A stretch of 34,214 nucleotides of DNA from a virus (IMGVR_UViG_3300008113_008236:1-34214); one strand, 5' to 3'; numbered from the stretch's first letter, positions 1-7,875 are shown. Made by a program: numbers and translations. Notes: generated by a model from the letters alone, not told the origin.

Positions 1-837
1 TCAAAGGGTAAGATTAAACTAACAGGTAATAGTATTAAGTCTAAGAAACTTCCGTTGTATATTGAGGCCTTTTTGGATAAAGGTATTAAAATGTTATTAC
101 AAGGTGATGGTAAAGCGTTCGTGGAGTATTACTACGAATATCTTCAAACCATTTATGATAAGAAGATTCCACTTAGTAAGATTGCACAAAGAGCTAAAGT
201 TAAATTAAGTCTTGATGATTATACTAAGAGACTAACAACTAAAACTAAAGCGGGTAATAGTATGAGTAGAATGGCTCACATGGAGTTGGCTTTACAGAAT
301 AACTTGAGTGTGAACTTAGGTGATGTGATTATGTATGTTAACAACGGTACTAAGGCGTCTCAGGGTGATGTTCAGAAGATGACAGTGAAACAGATTAAAG
401 ACACAAACGCATATAACGCACTTATGAATCCTAAGGCGAAACCTATTACTGATGGTGTTATGGTAAACTGTTACATGTTGGATAAAGATATTTTAGATAA
501 CGACCCAGACTTAACGGGAGATTACAATGTACCAAGAGCTATTACAACGTTCAATAAAAGAATTGAACCTTTGATGGTTGTCTTTAAAGATGAGGTTAGA
601 AATAGTTTAATCGTTAATGACCCTGCAGATAGAGGTATCTTTACAACAACTCAATGTGAACTTATCAATGGTCATCCTTTAGATGAGGGTTCTCAAGATA
701 GATTACAAGAGGATGTGTTAGATATCACAGAAGCTGAGTTAGCATATTGGGAAAAGAGAGGTCTTAAACCTGACTATATGTACGACTTAGCCGAAGAAGG
801 TTGGGAGGAAAAGTTAGGATTGCTTCAGACCGTCTGA
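1..837 (+). CDS. 43: Family B DNA polymerase, C-terminal fragment (T4 gp43-like)
   Basis: The reading frame is open from base 1, so this is the last 278 residues of a longer protein whose start lies outside the window. The sequence matches the palm-end and thumb region of T4-type replicative polymerases. Visible blocks are KGKIKLTGNSIKSKKLP near the start, then VEYYYEYLQTIYDKKIPL, an AHMEL stretch, NLGDVIMYVNNGTK, and the late DLTGDYNVPRAI block with a following FNKRIEPL. These are the order and spacing I know from T4 and cyanophage gp43 C-termini. The exonuclease and catalytic Asp motifs lie upstream and cannot be checked. The protein would copy the phage genome together with gp32 and the gp41 helicase encoded at the other end of the window. 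Its last 24 bases overlap the convergent minus-strand gene. Confidence 0.87.
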   Translation, partial: SKGKIKLTGNSIKSKKLPLYIEAFLDKGIKMLLQGDGKAFVEYYYEYLQTIYDKKIPLSKIAQRAKVKLSLDDYTKRLTTKTKAGNSMSRMAHMELALQNNLSVNLGDVIMYVNNGTKASQGDVQKMTVKQIKDTNAYNALMNPKAKPITDGVMVNCYMLDKDILDNDPDLTGDYNVPRAITTFNKRIEPLMVVFKDEVRNSLIVNDPADRGIFTTTQCELINGHPLDEGSQDRLQEDVLDITEAELAYWEKRGLKPDYMYDLAEEGWEEKLGLLQTV

Positions 838-1149
838 AGATAAGATATACCAATTACCACTAATAAATCTAAATTCAATACAAGCATACTTATCAGCAAC
901 TATTTCATCATAGTCTTCATCGATTTTACCGATGTCTGGTTTGATTGTAAGTCTTGTCATTGATTTTACAACAACGTGGTCTGTAGTGATAGAATCTAAA
1001 GTTATTGTTGATTCATTAACTCCTCTTACCACAACACAAGATTCTCCTGTTGTACGATATTCTGTTTCGGAAACTACTGAAAGTTCAGATGTTTCAATAA
1101 CTAATCCACTAATGATTTTTCTTGAGGGTATTGTTTTTACTATTGCCAT
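814..1149 (-). CDS. Small beta-rich protein, probably virion-associated
   Basis: A 111-residue protein of unknown function. It is rich in Val, Ile and Thr in short alternating patterns typical of beta strands, with an acidic segment (GKIDEDYDEIVADK, about residues 74-87) and a conserved-looking end, FISGNWYILSSDG. There is no signal peptide or membrane segment. It is the last gene of the minus-strand operon, starting 4 bases after the 373-aa gene stops, and it overlaps the 3' end of the convergent polymerase gene by 24 bases. The ATG is preceded only by A/T-rich sequence without a Shine-Dalgarno. Pairing with the upstream gene suggests a small structural or decoration protein, but no motif proves this. 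Confidence 0.6.
   Translation of the reverse strand: MAIVKTIPSRKIISGLVIETSELSVVSETEYRTTGESCVVVRGVNESTITLDSITTDHVVVKSMTRLTIKPDIGKIDEDYDEIVADKYACIEFRFISGNWYILSSDGLKQS
823..839. repeat. Near-perfect palindrome at convergent gene ends
   Basis: CTTCAGAC-C-GTCTGAAG spans the stop codon of the polymerase gene and the last codons of the opposing gene. With a realistic loop it folds as a 6-bp stem with a 5-nt loop. It has no T-run on either side, so a role as a bidirectional terminator is only a suggestion; it may be a coincidence of two coding sequences. Confidence 0.3.
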
Positions 1150-1153
1150 AAAA

Positions 1154-2275
1154 TTATATTACGTAAATTTGACGAGGCATTGCTCGGAACTTCATTTGTT
1201 TATTTAAGTTCTCAGCGATTAATGCTTCTCTTTCCATTACTTTTTCAGGTCTCATTCTCGTTAACCATCCTTCGGCACCAGTAAGTTCCTCAAGTAATTT
1301 AGTTTTTTCATCTTTAGCCTCAGTTAACAAGGATTGATAATCCATGATAATTTCAGAATCAGGAGTTTTCAAGTTACCACTATACTTACCTCTAACTCTT
1401 GCTAAAGTTTCTTTGCAATAGGCTGTGAACCATCTTCTTACCCACTGTTGGCCAGGTACGTTCAAGTCTGTCCAAGTTAGTTCTTCAATAGGAACATCTG
1501 TAGGTAGTTTTATAATATCAGGATTATTTTTTAAACAATCCGCTCTGCTATCAGGTTCAACATCATAATACCAATACCAAACCGCCTTACCAACATATTG
1601 TCCGTAACTCGACCAGTTGAATCTACCACCTGGGGTATTGTATAAATGAATCATTTTTTTACCATCAGGTAAACCTGTAATTCTATAGGTTAGGGAACCA
1701 CCTAAAATTCTATTAAGGATATTTGATTCTTGTGCTCTAATTAAGTAATCGAATCCTGACATCATAAAGTAAGAACCTTGATTTCCCATTTGGGCAAATC
1801 CCGCCTCACTTGCCCCAAGACCGACACCACCAAAAGGACCTGCCATACCACCTAATCCAAGATTGTACGGACGGTCACTAAACCATAAAAGTTCGTTAAC
1901 CTCTCTACCTGCAGGAATTTCATATGTTTGGACATTCTTCTCAAGAATAAAATAATCTTTCTTTAAAACCCAAGGGCCTTCAGTTTGAAGACCAACGATT
2001 TTAGAATACGAATAACTAAACTGTTGTTCAAAATCCATGGTTCTTGTAACCAAAGCTCTTGCAACAGACCTTTCGTTCATATTTAAGTTAACAAGGTTAA
2101 CCCATTGTGAATCAATTAACCATTGTAGGATATACTCTTCGTAATCCCCAACCGCTAACTCCATTAATGAGTCCATCATTTCATCTTCAAGTTCAACACT
2201 TCTAAGTGGTGCACCCAATTGATGTTTGATTCTCGTATAAATTTTACTTCTTTCTGGTTCTGGTATAACTGCCAT
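1154..2275 (-). CDS. Putative virion structural protein (neck/connector type)
   Basis: A 373-residue protein. The N-terminus (IYTRIKHQLGAPLRSVELED, then an acidic helical stretch) resembles proteins common in contractile phages that begin with a short helical domain and sit in the structural operon. The middle carries a Gly-rich loop (LGLGGMAGPFGGVGLGASEAG, about residues 138-158). The C-terminus has a charged helical segment, ARVRGKYSGNLKTPDSEI, followed by LLTEAKDEKTKLLEEL and a MEREALIAENLNKQMKF end. No enzymatic motif is seen. The protein kind is known to me only as a myovirus structural protein; the neck assignment is inference. The gene sits 17 bases after the SOD fusion gene, and a TATTTATT element ends 3 bases before its ATG. 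Confidence 0.5.
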   Translation of the reverse strand: MAVIPEPERSKIYTRIKHQLGAPLRSVELEDEMMDSLMELAVGDYEEYILQWLIDSQWVNLVNLNMNERSVARALVTRTMDFEQQFSYSYSKIVGLQTEGPWVLKKDYFILEKNVQTYEIPAGREVNELLWFSDRPYNLGLGGMAGPFGGVGLGASEAGFAQMGNQGSYFMMSGFDYLIRAQESNILNRILGGSLTYRITGLPDGKKMIHLYNTPGGRFNWSSYGQYVGKAVWYWYYDVEPDSRADCLKNNPDIIKLPTDVPIEELTWTDLNVPGQQWVRRWFTAYCKETLARVRGKYSGNLKTPDSEIIMDYQSLLTEAKDEKTKLLEELTGAEGWLTRMRPEKVMEREALIAENLNKQMKFRAMPRQIYVI

Positions 2276-2278
2276 ATC

Positions 2279-2286
2279 AATAAATA
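2279..2286 (-). promoter_or_regulatory. TATTTATT late-type element
   Basis: On the minus strand this reads GATATTTATTGATATG, with the ATG of the 373-aa virion gene only 3 bases after the element. It belongs to the set of TATTTAT elements found before late genes here. So close a position would imply a leaderless or near-leaderless mRNA if it is a promoter. Confidence 0.35.
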
Positions 2287-2292
2287 TCTTAC

Positions 2293-3831
2293 TTATTCTA
2301 TTTCGTGAATCAATGAACTCTCATTAAACACGTATTGATTATGATTTTTAATCGGTTTGTTTTCAAAAATCAAAACTTTGTTCGACTTTGTATTAATAAA
2401 TATCAACCAATCCACATCGTAAGGTTTAACATTACCTGTATCCTTCATGGTAATTTTCCCGTCCTCTTTAGTCATCGTTGAATATGGTTTAACTTGAGCG
2501 GTGTGTTTTTTACCATCTAATATAATGGTTATATCAATCCCCTTAAATGCGTCGGTCTTTTGTCCATGACCACTTGTCTTTTCAAGTTTTGCTGAATCAC
2601 CAAAATATTTCTCAATCTTTACTAAAACATCATCTTCAGACTTTTGTCCTCTATCCCATAGTTTCTTTAAAACTTTAATGATGTTAATAAACTCTTCATT
2701 ATTCTTTGTGAATATTTGAGATTTAAAATGGTCCAAAGCTTTTACCAATCTATCAATCTCTTTAATATTTCTATTTTCTTTTTTGGAAAAATCGAATTTC
2801 TTTTCAGGTCGACCAACACTATCAATTTGAGTGTTGATTGCTTTGGTTAATAAACAGAATGAATTGAAGTTTGTGTTTAAGTTATTAAGGATTGACCTTC
2901 CTTCTTTAGATTCTAACCCGTAGAACCCCGACATTTCTTTATTTGTACTATCAACCCAAAATTGACTAAACACTTGTTTTAAAACGTCAGTTACTCCGTC
3001 TTGATAAACTCTTTTGATTTTTGAATTATTGATAAGTTCTTTGTAGAATTGGACCTCTTTAGCGTCACAGAACTTTGCTTCTTTGGATTCGGTTAGAAGT
3101 TTTTCTAACTTAACGGATTCTAATAATTTGGTTTCCGTTCTCATTTCGTATAACTTGGAAACAAATTCCCAGTTTACAACTTTCCAAAAGTTAACGATGT
3201 ATTCGTCTCTTTTGTTTCTGTATTTCAAATAGTAAGCGTGTTCCCACAAATCTAATCCTAATATTGGAAACCCACCACCCTCAATTACGTTCATTAAAGG
3301 GTTATCTTGATTTGGGGTCGACATAATCTTTAATGTGTTCTTGGCTGTAAGTACTAACCATACCCACCCTGAACCGAATCTATCTTTGGCAACAGTATCA
3401 AATTCTTTCTTGAAGGTGGTGAAACTTCCAAATTGTTTTACAATCTTTTTAAGTAATTCCCCTTCTAATTTTTTAGGTGTCGGGGTTAACATATTCCAAA
3501 ATAATGCGTGGTTAAATGCCCCACCTGCGTTATTTCTTATTGTTTTATCAAAACGACTTATCGTTTTAATTATTTGTTCTAACTCTAAATCACCATACTT
3601 TTTCTTTGATAAAGCATCGTTTAATTTATCCACGTACCCTTTATAGTGTTTGTTATAGTGAAAGTTCATTGTCTCTGGGTCAATAAACTGTTTCAGGGCT
3701 GAGTAAGAATAAGGTAATTTTTCTATACCTATTTTCTTCATTTCTGTAATCAATAACTCTTTTTCTTTGGTGACGTGGTTTTCAAGTATCTGTGTTTCGA
3801 GTTGTTGAATTTGTTTTTCTATTTTTTTCAT
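2293..3831 (-). CDS. Mn-type superoxide dismutase fused to a C-terminal nuclease-like domain
   Basis: A 512-residue two-part protein. Residues about 38-228 form a complete Fe/Mn superoxide dismutase. All four metal ligands are visible: H58 in NFHYNKHYKGY, H108 in NNAGGAFNHALFW, and D194 and H198 in GLDLWEHAYY. Second-sphere H62 and Y66 are also present. Q175 in PNQDNPLM together with Gly at the FeSOD glutamine position (NNAGGAF) points to Mn-type or cambialistic metal use. SOD family members usually end soon after the WEHAYY helix, near 200 residues. Here about 285 residues follow: a charged helical region (230-410), then a mixed segment with GID433 and QVK448, which fits the D-x(n)-(E/Q)xK core of PD-(D/E)xK nucleases. 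The N-terminal 36 residues are Lys/Glu-rich and helical, with no signal peptide, so the protein is cytoplasmic or virion-borne. It lies in an operon with a helicase and a virion gene. The SOD call is firm; the nuclease call is tentative. Confidence 0.88.
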   Translation of the reverse strand: MKKIEKQIQQLETQILENHVTKEKELLITEMKKIGIEKLPYSYSALKQFIDPETMNFHYNKHYKGYVDKLNDALSKKKYGDLELEQIIKTISRFDKTIRNNAGGAFNHALFWNMLTPTPKKLEGELLKKIVKQFGSFTTFKKEFDTVAKDRFGSGWVWLVLTAKNTLKIMSTPNQDNPLMNVIEGGGFPILGLDLWEHAYYLKYRNKRDEYIVNFWKVVNWEFVSKLYEMRTETKLLESVKLEKLLTESKEAKFCDAKEVQFYKELINNSKIKRVYQDGVTDVLKQVFSQFWVDSTNKEMSGFYGLESKEGRSILNNLNTNFNSFCLLTKAINTQIDSVGRPEKKFDFSKKENRNIKEIDRLVKALDHFKSQIFTKNNEEFINIIKVLKKLWDRGQKSEDDVLVKIEKYFGDSAKLEKTSGHGQKTDAFKGIDITIILDGKKHTAQVKPYSTMTKEDGKITMKDTGNVKPYDVDWLIFINTKSNKVLIFENKPIKNHNQYVFNESSLIHEIE

Positions 3832-3837
3832 ATTTTT

Positions 3838-3864
3838 GGATTATCCATTTGTTATAAATAATCC
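3838..3864 (-). promoter_or_regulatory. Leader of the SOD fusion gene: inverted repeat plus TATTTATA element
   Basis: GGATTAT (3838-3844) and ATAATCC (3858-3864) form a perfect 7-bp inverted repeat with a 13-nt spacer. TATTTATA on the minus strand (3853-3860) overlaps one arm. The whole lies in the 42-base gap between the helicase stop and the SOD fusion start, 6 bases before the ATG. It could be an operator over a late-type promoter or a weak hairpin. There is no T-run to support a terminator. Confidence 0.35.
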
Positions 3865-3873
3865 AGATTTCAT

Positions 3874-5625
3874 TTAACGACGCATTTCTTGAATTCTCTT
3901 TAGAATTTCCTCGGCAGCGTCTGCCGTGTTTTGATTGTCCCCCATTACTGTGGCAATCACTTGTTTCTTGTTATTTAATATGTCGTAGATAATTCCTTCG
4001 ATTGTGTTTTCGAATATGGGGTAATAAACTAATACATTGTTTTTTTGACCATATCTGTAAGCTCGGTCTTCTGCTTGGGCGTGGTCTGATGGTAAGAATG
4101 AAAGGTCGTTCATAATAACTGCTTCAGCTGCGGTTAAGGTTATACCAACACCTGCAGCTTTTATATTACCGACAAACACTTTTACCTTATCGTTTTCTTG
4201 GAAGGAGTCCACGCTATGTTGTCTTTCAGGTTTGGACATTGACCCATCCACTTTAACCGCCGCTTTACCAAAGTGTTCACATATTTTATTAAGTGAGTCG
4301 GTGAAATTACAGAATATGATTACCTTCTTACCTTGCTCCACAATGTTCTCGGCAAGTTCTATTGTCTGTGAAATTTTTTCATCGGCAATAACTTGACGTA
4401 TCTTTGTTAACTTGGTGAATTGAACTGTAAGTGATTTTGACTCCTCGGGGTTCTTATCGTACCAATCGTAATACTCACCCATAATTTCTTCATACATCTT
4501 GGACTTTAATCTAAGGTATACTGGCGTGATAATCTTATCAGGTAAGTCAAGTACGTTCTCTTTAAGTCTTCTTAATGTAAGACCCGAGGTACGGTCCCTT
4601 AACTCCTCAAGGTTCGATGCTCCCATCACATTCCACACCTTTCTTCCACCAACATTAAATTGATAACCTTGGCAATATCTAATTGCATAAGCCATCCAAT
4701 TTTTGGCAACAGGGGATTCAATCAAACTTAATAGGTTGAAGTAGTCAATAGGTCGAGAGGTCATCGGAGTACCTGTCAATAACCAAAGTCGGTCCACCTT
4801 TTTAACAAGGTCGTTAATTAATTTTGTTCTTTGAGCTGTAGCATTCTTGATATAGTGTGCCTCGTCAACGACCACCAAATCAAAATTTGCATCAAGAATC
4901 TGTGACTCGCCTTTCTTTTTTGTATCATGGAAATTTTTAATAATGTCATAGTTTATAATAACAAAGTCCGCATCCGTACTGAAGTTCTTACCTTCAGCGA
5001 TATAAACTGTTTTGTCTGAATAATTTTCAATCTCTCTTTTCCAGTTAATTTTTAAAGTTGCTGGACAAATGATTAATACTTTCTTAGAACCTGATTCTAA
5101 TGCCGCAATAATCGTTGAGGTTGTTTTTCCAAGACCCATATCATCGGCAAGGATAAACTTTTTATTTTCAACTAATTTTTGAACGGCTTCTTTTTGATGT
5201 TCGAGTGGTGGACGGTGAGAATATTTGTCATAATTAATAACAACATCCTTTACAGTATTGTCTTTAATGATTGCCGCTTTTGGTAACCAAAAATCATGTA
5301 GTTGTTCTGATTCGGTTATTTTCCCCCAAATGTGAAACGCTTTTTCTTTATCGGCAAGTAACTTCTCAACCCATACCTTTTCAGGTATTTCTGTCATAAG
5401 TTTATCGTCGGCAAGTTTCTGAGCAAAATACGCATCAAGTATTACCCACTTCTTCGCAACCTTAGGTTGTTTGTCATGGTTATTTATTATGTATTCTGAT
5501 TGACTTCTCGTAGGGTAAAACCTTTTATTTATTTGTGACTTTCTTTTGAGTTCAATAATATAATTGTTCCCACCATTATAAGTCTCTAATAAGGTCATCG
5601 CCTTTGACTCTAAACTCGCATCCAT
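3874..5625 (-). CDS. SNF2/SWI2-type DNA helicase-translocase
   Basis: A 583-residue superfamily 2 helicase of the SNF2 type. The motifs are in order: motif I DDMGLGKTT (161-169), motif Ia region IICPATLKINW (185-195), motif II DEAH (254-257), motif III LLTGTPMTSRP (282-292), motif IV region KVIIFCNF (434-441), motif V region NIKAAGVGITLTAA (487-500) and motif VI QAEDRAYRYGQ (517-527). The Q/R-YGQ ending of motif VI and the GITLT block are SNF2 hallmarks. The first 140 residues are a divergent N-terminal domain. Such proteins move on duplex DNA and remodel forks or protein-DNA complexes; SMARCAL1-like fork remodelling or a UvsW-like role in recombination are the likeliest jobs. The gene starts 2 bases after the SET gene ends, so the two are probably translated from the same mRNA. 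Confidence 0.93.
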   Translation of the reverse strand: MDASLESKAMTLLETYNGGNNYIIELKRKSQINKRFYPTRSQSEYIINNHDKQPKVAKKWVILDAYFAQKLADDKLMTEIPEKVWVEKLLADKEKAFHIWGKITESEQLHDFWLPKAAIIKDNTVKDVVINYDKYSHRPPLEHQKEAVQKLVENKKFILADDMGLGKTTSTIIAALESGSKKVLIICPATLKINWKREIENYSDKTVYIAEGKNFSTDADFVIINYDIIKNFHDTKKKGESQILDANFDLVVVDEAHYIKNATAQRTKLINDLVKKVDRLWLLTGTPMTSRPIDYFNLLSLIESPVAKNWMAYAIRYCQGYQFNVGGRKVWNVMGASNLEELRDRTSGLTLRRLKENVLDLPDKIITPVYLRLKSKMYEEIMGEYYDWYDKNPEESKSLTVQFTKLTKIRQVIADEKISQTIELAENIVEQGKKVIIFCNFTDSLNKICEHFGKAAVKVDGSMSKPERQHSVDSFQENDKVKVFVGNIKAAGVGITLTAAEAVIMNDLSFLPSDHAQAEDRAYRYGQKNNVLVYYPIFENTIEGIIYDILNNKKQVIATVMGDNQNTADAAEEILKRIQEMRR

Positions 5626-5627
5626 TT

Positions 5628-5993
5628 TTAAAAAATACTTCCGTTACCGTAGTTTATGAATAATTCTTCACCTTTATTAATATCTCTTAAGGAAAAAAAT
5701 ATAAAAGTTCGGTCTTCTTCATTAGTCTTCCAATCAACACTTGGTGTCTCGGAATGATTATAATATGACCCATATCCCATAACTAATGCGTGTGTTGTCC
5801 AATTCTCAGAACGGGGATAACAAAATGTATAGTTTGTAAAAACAGGTATTGTTTCCCTCGAACTTTGAGGGAATGACAAGAAAGGACATACATCTATTAC
5901 TTCACCTTTTTTAATTTTTTGTGAAGAAAAAACCCCTAAGTTATGTAGAGGGCTATCCTTAATGTATATTTTTAACGGAGGACTGATTTTCAT
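5628..5993 (-). CDS. SET-domain protein, putative protein lysine methyltransferase
   Basis: A 121-residue minimal SET domain, counted from the ATG at 5993. The frame extends 16 residues further upstream, but that part does not look conserved and the downstream ATG gives the canonical beginning. Visible motifs are GVFSSQKIKKGEVI (20-33), YYNHSETPS (77-85) holding the Asn-His that contacts S-adenosylmethionine, and DINKGEELFINYG (104-116) with the catalytic-type Tyr115. There is no post-SET cysteine cluster. Known SET proteins of this size in bacteria and viruses are protein lysine methyltransferases. The target cannot be read from sequence; a phage or host DNA-binding protein would be reasonable. 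It is the first gene of the minus-strand operon and is divergent from the gene at 6036. Confidence 0.85.
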   Translation of the reverse strand: MKISPPLKIYIKDSPLHNLGVFSSQKIKKGEVIDVCPFLSFPQSSRETIPVFTNYTFCYPRSENWTTHALVMGYGSYYNHSETPSVDWKTNEEDRTFIFFSLRDINKGEELFINYGNGSIF

Positions 5994-6022
5994 ATTTGAT
6001 TTAAATATAGTTAATGTTTGAG

Positions 6023-6030
6023 TATTTATC
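6023..6030 (+). promoter_or_regulatory. TATTTATC late-type element
   Basis: TATTTATC ends 5 bases before the ATG at 6036, inside the 42-base divergent gap with the SET gene. Its context (GTATTTATCAATATATG) closely resembles that of the minus-strand element before the gene at 2275. Read on the other strand it is GATAAATA, about 30 bases before the SET start, so it could serve either direction. Confidence 0.4.
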
Positions 6031-6035
6031 AATAT

Positions 6036-6548
6036 ATGCAAAAATTAGTCCCAATTACAAGATTAGGTAAGTTCTTCGGAGCTGAGGATTATGCGCTCGA
6101 CATCGGTATGGGTGAGGAGTGGTTATTAGGTGATATGAACTTCACCATAGTATTGTATCGTATTGATAGGTATAAAACCAAAACTGATGACGTTTATGGT
6201 GAAGTAACTGAAGACGGTATCCAATTCATGGCACCTATTGAATTACAAGGTTTAGTTCAAGTTATGGCACCTGTTCATAAATTATTAGGTAATTCTAAAG
6301 TGGAACAACAAGAACCTGGTAATATGAAATTCTCTATTTATCAAAAGACTCTTGATGATATGGGGGTTGAGATATTCCAAGGTGACTATATTGGATATTA
6401 CGAAACAGAAGACAGAGTAAGATATTATGTGGTGTCTGATGACGGATTTGTTAAGTCAGATAATAAACACACTTATGGTGGATACAAACCTTTCTATAGA
6501 AGTGTTATTGCGACATACGTAAGTGAAAACGAATTTAGAGGAATATAA
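6036..6548 (+). CDS. Hypothetical protein, probable neck or tail structural protein
   Basis: A 170-residue protein starting MQKLVPITRLGKFF. A TTG codon at 6018 would add six residues, but it overlaps the TATTTATC element, so the ATG at 6036 is preferred. The sequence has alternating hydrophobic and polar residues (FTIVLYRID, RYYVVSDDGFV) suggesting beta structure, with the block MAPVHKLLGNSKVEQQEPG in the middle and FYRSVIATYVSENEFRG at the end. No catalytic motif, signal peptide or membrane helix is visible. It opens a run of three overlapping plus-strand genes that leads into the sheath gene, the place where T4-like phages keep neck and tail-completion proteins. The function is inferred from position only. 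Confidence 0.6.
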   Translation: MQKLVPITRLGKFFGAEDYALDIGMGEEWLLGDMNFTIVLYRIDRYKTKTDDVYGEVTEDGIQFMAPIELQGLVQVMAPVHKLLGNSKVEQQEPGNMKFSIYQKTLDDMGVEIFQGDYIGYYETEDRVRYYVVSDDGFVKSDNKHTYGGYKPFYRSVIATYVSENEFRGI

Positions 6549-6988
6549 TGAAAGTAATCATAACAGGGTCTCAGTTTGATTCTATCTTTATTGGCAAGAA
6601 AGTTATGGTGTACTATAATTTACATAAACACACTTTCTCGGTTACATATGATAGTAAAGTAATATTACACGCTGACTATGTTAAATTAGGTGATGTTGAG
6701 TTTAGGGTTAGACAAGGTGGAAACGAAAGGGTTCGACAACAAAAGAGTAAGAACGTACACGCGTTTGTTATTGGAAGATTATTAGACTATTGTGAATACC
6801 CTTGTGACGATATACCATCACCATCATCCGATAAGATTGTAACCTATAATCCTTACAAACACAATTCGTTTATATATAAAGATAGTGAATGTCTGCTCGT
6901 AGGGAACAGTTGTTGGAATATATTAATGAAGACGGAACTTACTTACCTAAGTCGGTATTACATGCCGATTTGGATAGGGGGATGTTAG
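6548..6988 (+). CDS. Hypothetical protein with a 3' end overlapping the next gene
   Basis: A 146-residue protein. The ATG shares one base with the stop of the preceding gene (TAATG), typical of translational coupling. The first 110 residues are a compact beta-rich domain (KVMVYYNLHKHTFSVTYDSK, VKLGDVEFRVRQGG, NVHAFVIGRLLDY). The last 34 residues lie over the start of the next gene and look different: they contain three Cys and read as a random out-of-frame tail. A one-base shift would reach a TAA at 6877-6879, 9 bases before the next ATG, so the natural end may be there. The function is not recognisable; the surrounding genes suggest a virion component. Confidence 0.6.
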   Translation: MKVIITGSQFDSIFIGKKVMVYYNLHKHTFSVTYDSKVILHADYVKLGDVEFRVRQGGNERVRQQKSKNVHAFVIGRLLDYCEYPCDDIPSPSSDKIVTYNPYKHNSFIYKDSECLLVGNSCWNILMKTELTYLSRYYMPIWIGGC

Positions 6989-7875
6989 ATTTTGTTAAAG
7001 GAGACTTAGAAGTTATAACCGCAGGTAAAGTTGTACCTATGGTTGATATTATTATTACAACTCAAAACTGGACTCAGTACGTAGAAACTGCGTTATTTGT
7101 TGATTTAGATTATAACCCTTCTCCACCATTCATTACTGTGGTTAGAAATCCTGAAGTAAAGTTTGGAACTAATCCTTCATTACAATATACAATCCCAAAT
7201 AGAAAACAATTTTATTATGCATCGGTTCCAACATGGAACGGTAATGAGCAAGGTATGGATATCTACACGATACCTCAACCTGTTCCTGTAGATATTAATT
7301 ACAGTGTTAAAATTATTTGTAATAGAATGAGAGAGCTTAACCAATTGAATAAAGTGGTTATGCAGAAATTTTCATCGAGACAAGCCTATACGTTTATTAA
7401 AGGTCAATATGTTCCAATTATCATGAACAATGTTTCTGATGAATCTCAAATGAGTTTGGAATCAAGAAAGTATTATGTTCAAAGTTATGACTTCACAATG
7501 TTAGGTTATTTAATCGACGAGGAAGAGTTTGAAGTTAAACCTGCAATTGCTCGAGTTGCTCAGGTTATGGAACTTGATACTTCTACATTTAAAAAGAGAA
7601 GAAACAAATCTCCTGAAAATCCTGACGAATTTCTTTCTAATTTTTTATACGTTGTTGGTAACAATGTTTTAAATGATGTGGTGGCTTATACCGCAAACTT
7701 AACTTGGCTTAGTTCAGATAATGTTGAATCATACGATGTCTACATCAACGGTGACTATTATGGTACTGATGTACAAAAAATTCAAATTACCACAAATGAT
7801 GAATTAAGAATCGAAGTTATTAAAACTGACGATACTCAAGAGTCGTACATCAAGTTTGATAACATCTTAGTTTAA
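6889..7875 (+). CDS. Putative tail completion/terminator-type structural protein
   Basis: A 328-residue protein. The start ATG at 6889 directly follows an in-frame TGA, so it is the first possible start even though it lies inside the preceding gene. The middle part, with PVPVDINYSVKIICNRMREL, SRQAYTFIKGQY and YYVQSYDFTMLGYLIDEEEF, is a pattern seen in myovirus tail-end proteins encoded just before the sheath. The last 65 residues (LTWLSSDNVESYDVYINGDYYG) look like a small Fn3 or Ig-like beta domain. In T4 the sheath gene is likewise preceded by tail completion protein genes 3 and 15, which cap the tail before head joining. The role is inference from position and pattern. The stop overlaps the convergent regulator gene by 4 bases. 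Confidence 0.5.
   Translation: MSARREQLLEYINEDGTYLPKSVLHADLDRGMLDFVKGDLEVITAGKVVPMVDIIITTQNWTQYVETALFVDLDYNPSPPFITVVRNPEVKFGTNPSLQYTIPNRKQFYYASVPTWNGNEQGMDIYTIPQPVPVDINYSVKIICNRMRELNQLNKVVMQKFSSRQAYTFIKGQYVPIIMNNVSDESQMSLESRKYYVQSYDFTMLGYLIDEEEFEVKPAIARVAQVMELDTSTFKKRRNKSPENPDEFLSNFLYVVGNNVLNDVVAYTANLTWLSSDNVESYDVYINGDYYGTDVQKIQITTNDELRIEVIKTDDTQESYIKFDNILV

Noticed and set aside
932-1207. Open frame opposite the 111-aa and 373-aa genes
   Set aside because: It is antisense to well-formed genes, straddles their junction and has a Ser/Thr/Val-rich sequence without any family pattern.
3335-3646. 103-codon plus-strand frame inside the SOD fusion gene
   Set aside because: It is antisense to the conserved SOD metal-site region, whose frame is certain.
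3853-3860. Canonical T4 late promoter TATAAATA on the plus strand
   Set aside because: Downstream on the plus strand there is only antisense sequence of the helicase gene. The same bases read TATTTATA towards the SOD fusion gene, fitting the set seen elsewhere.
6018-6035. TTG start for the gene at 6036
   Set aside because: The TTG overlaps the TATTTATC element, and the extra residues SIYQY look unlike a conserved N-terminus; the ATG at 6036 is the better start.
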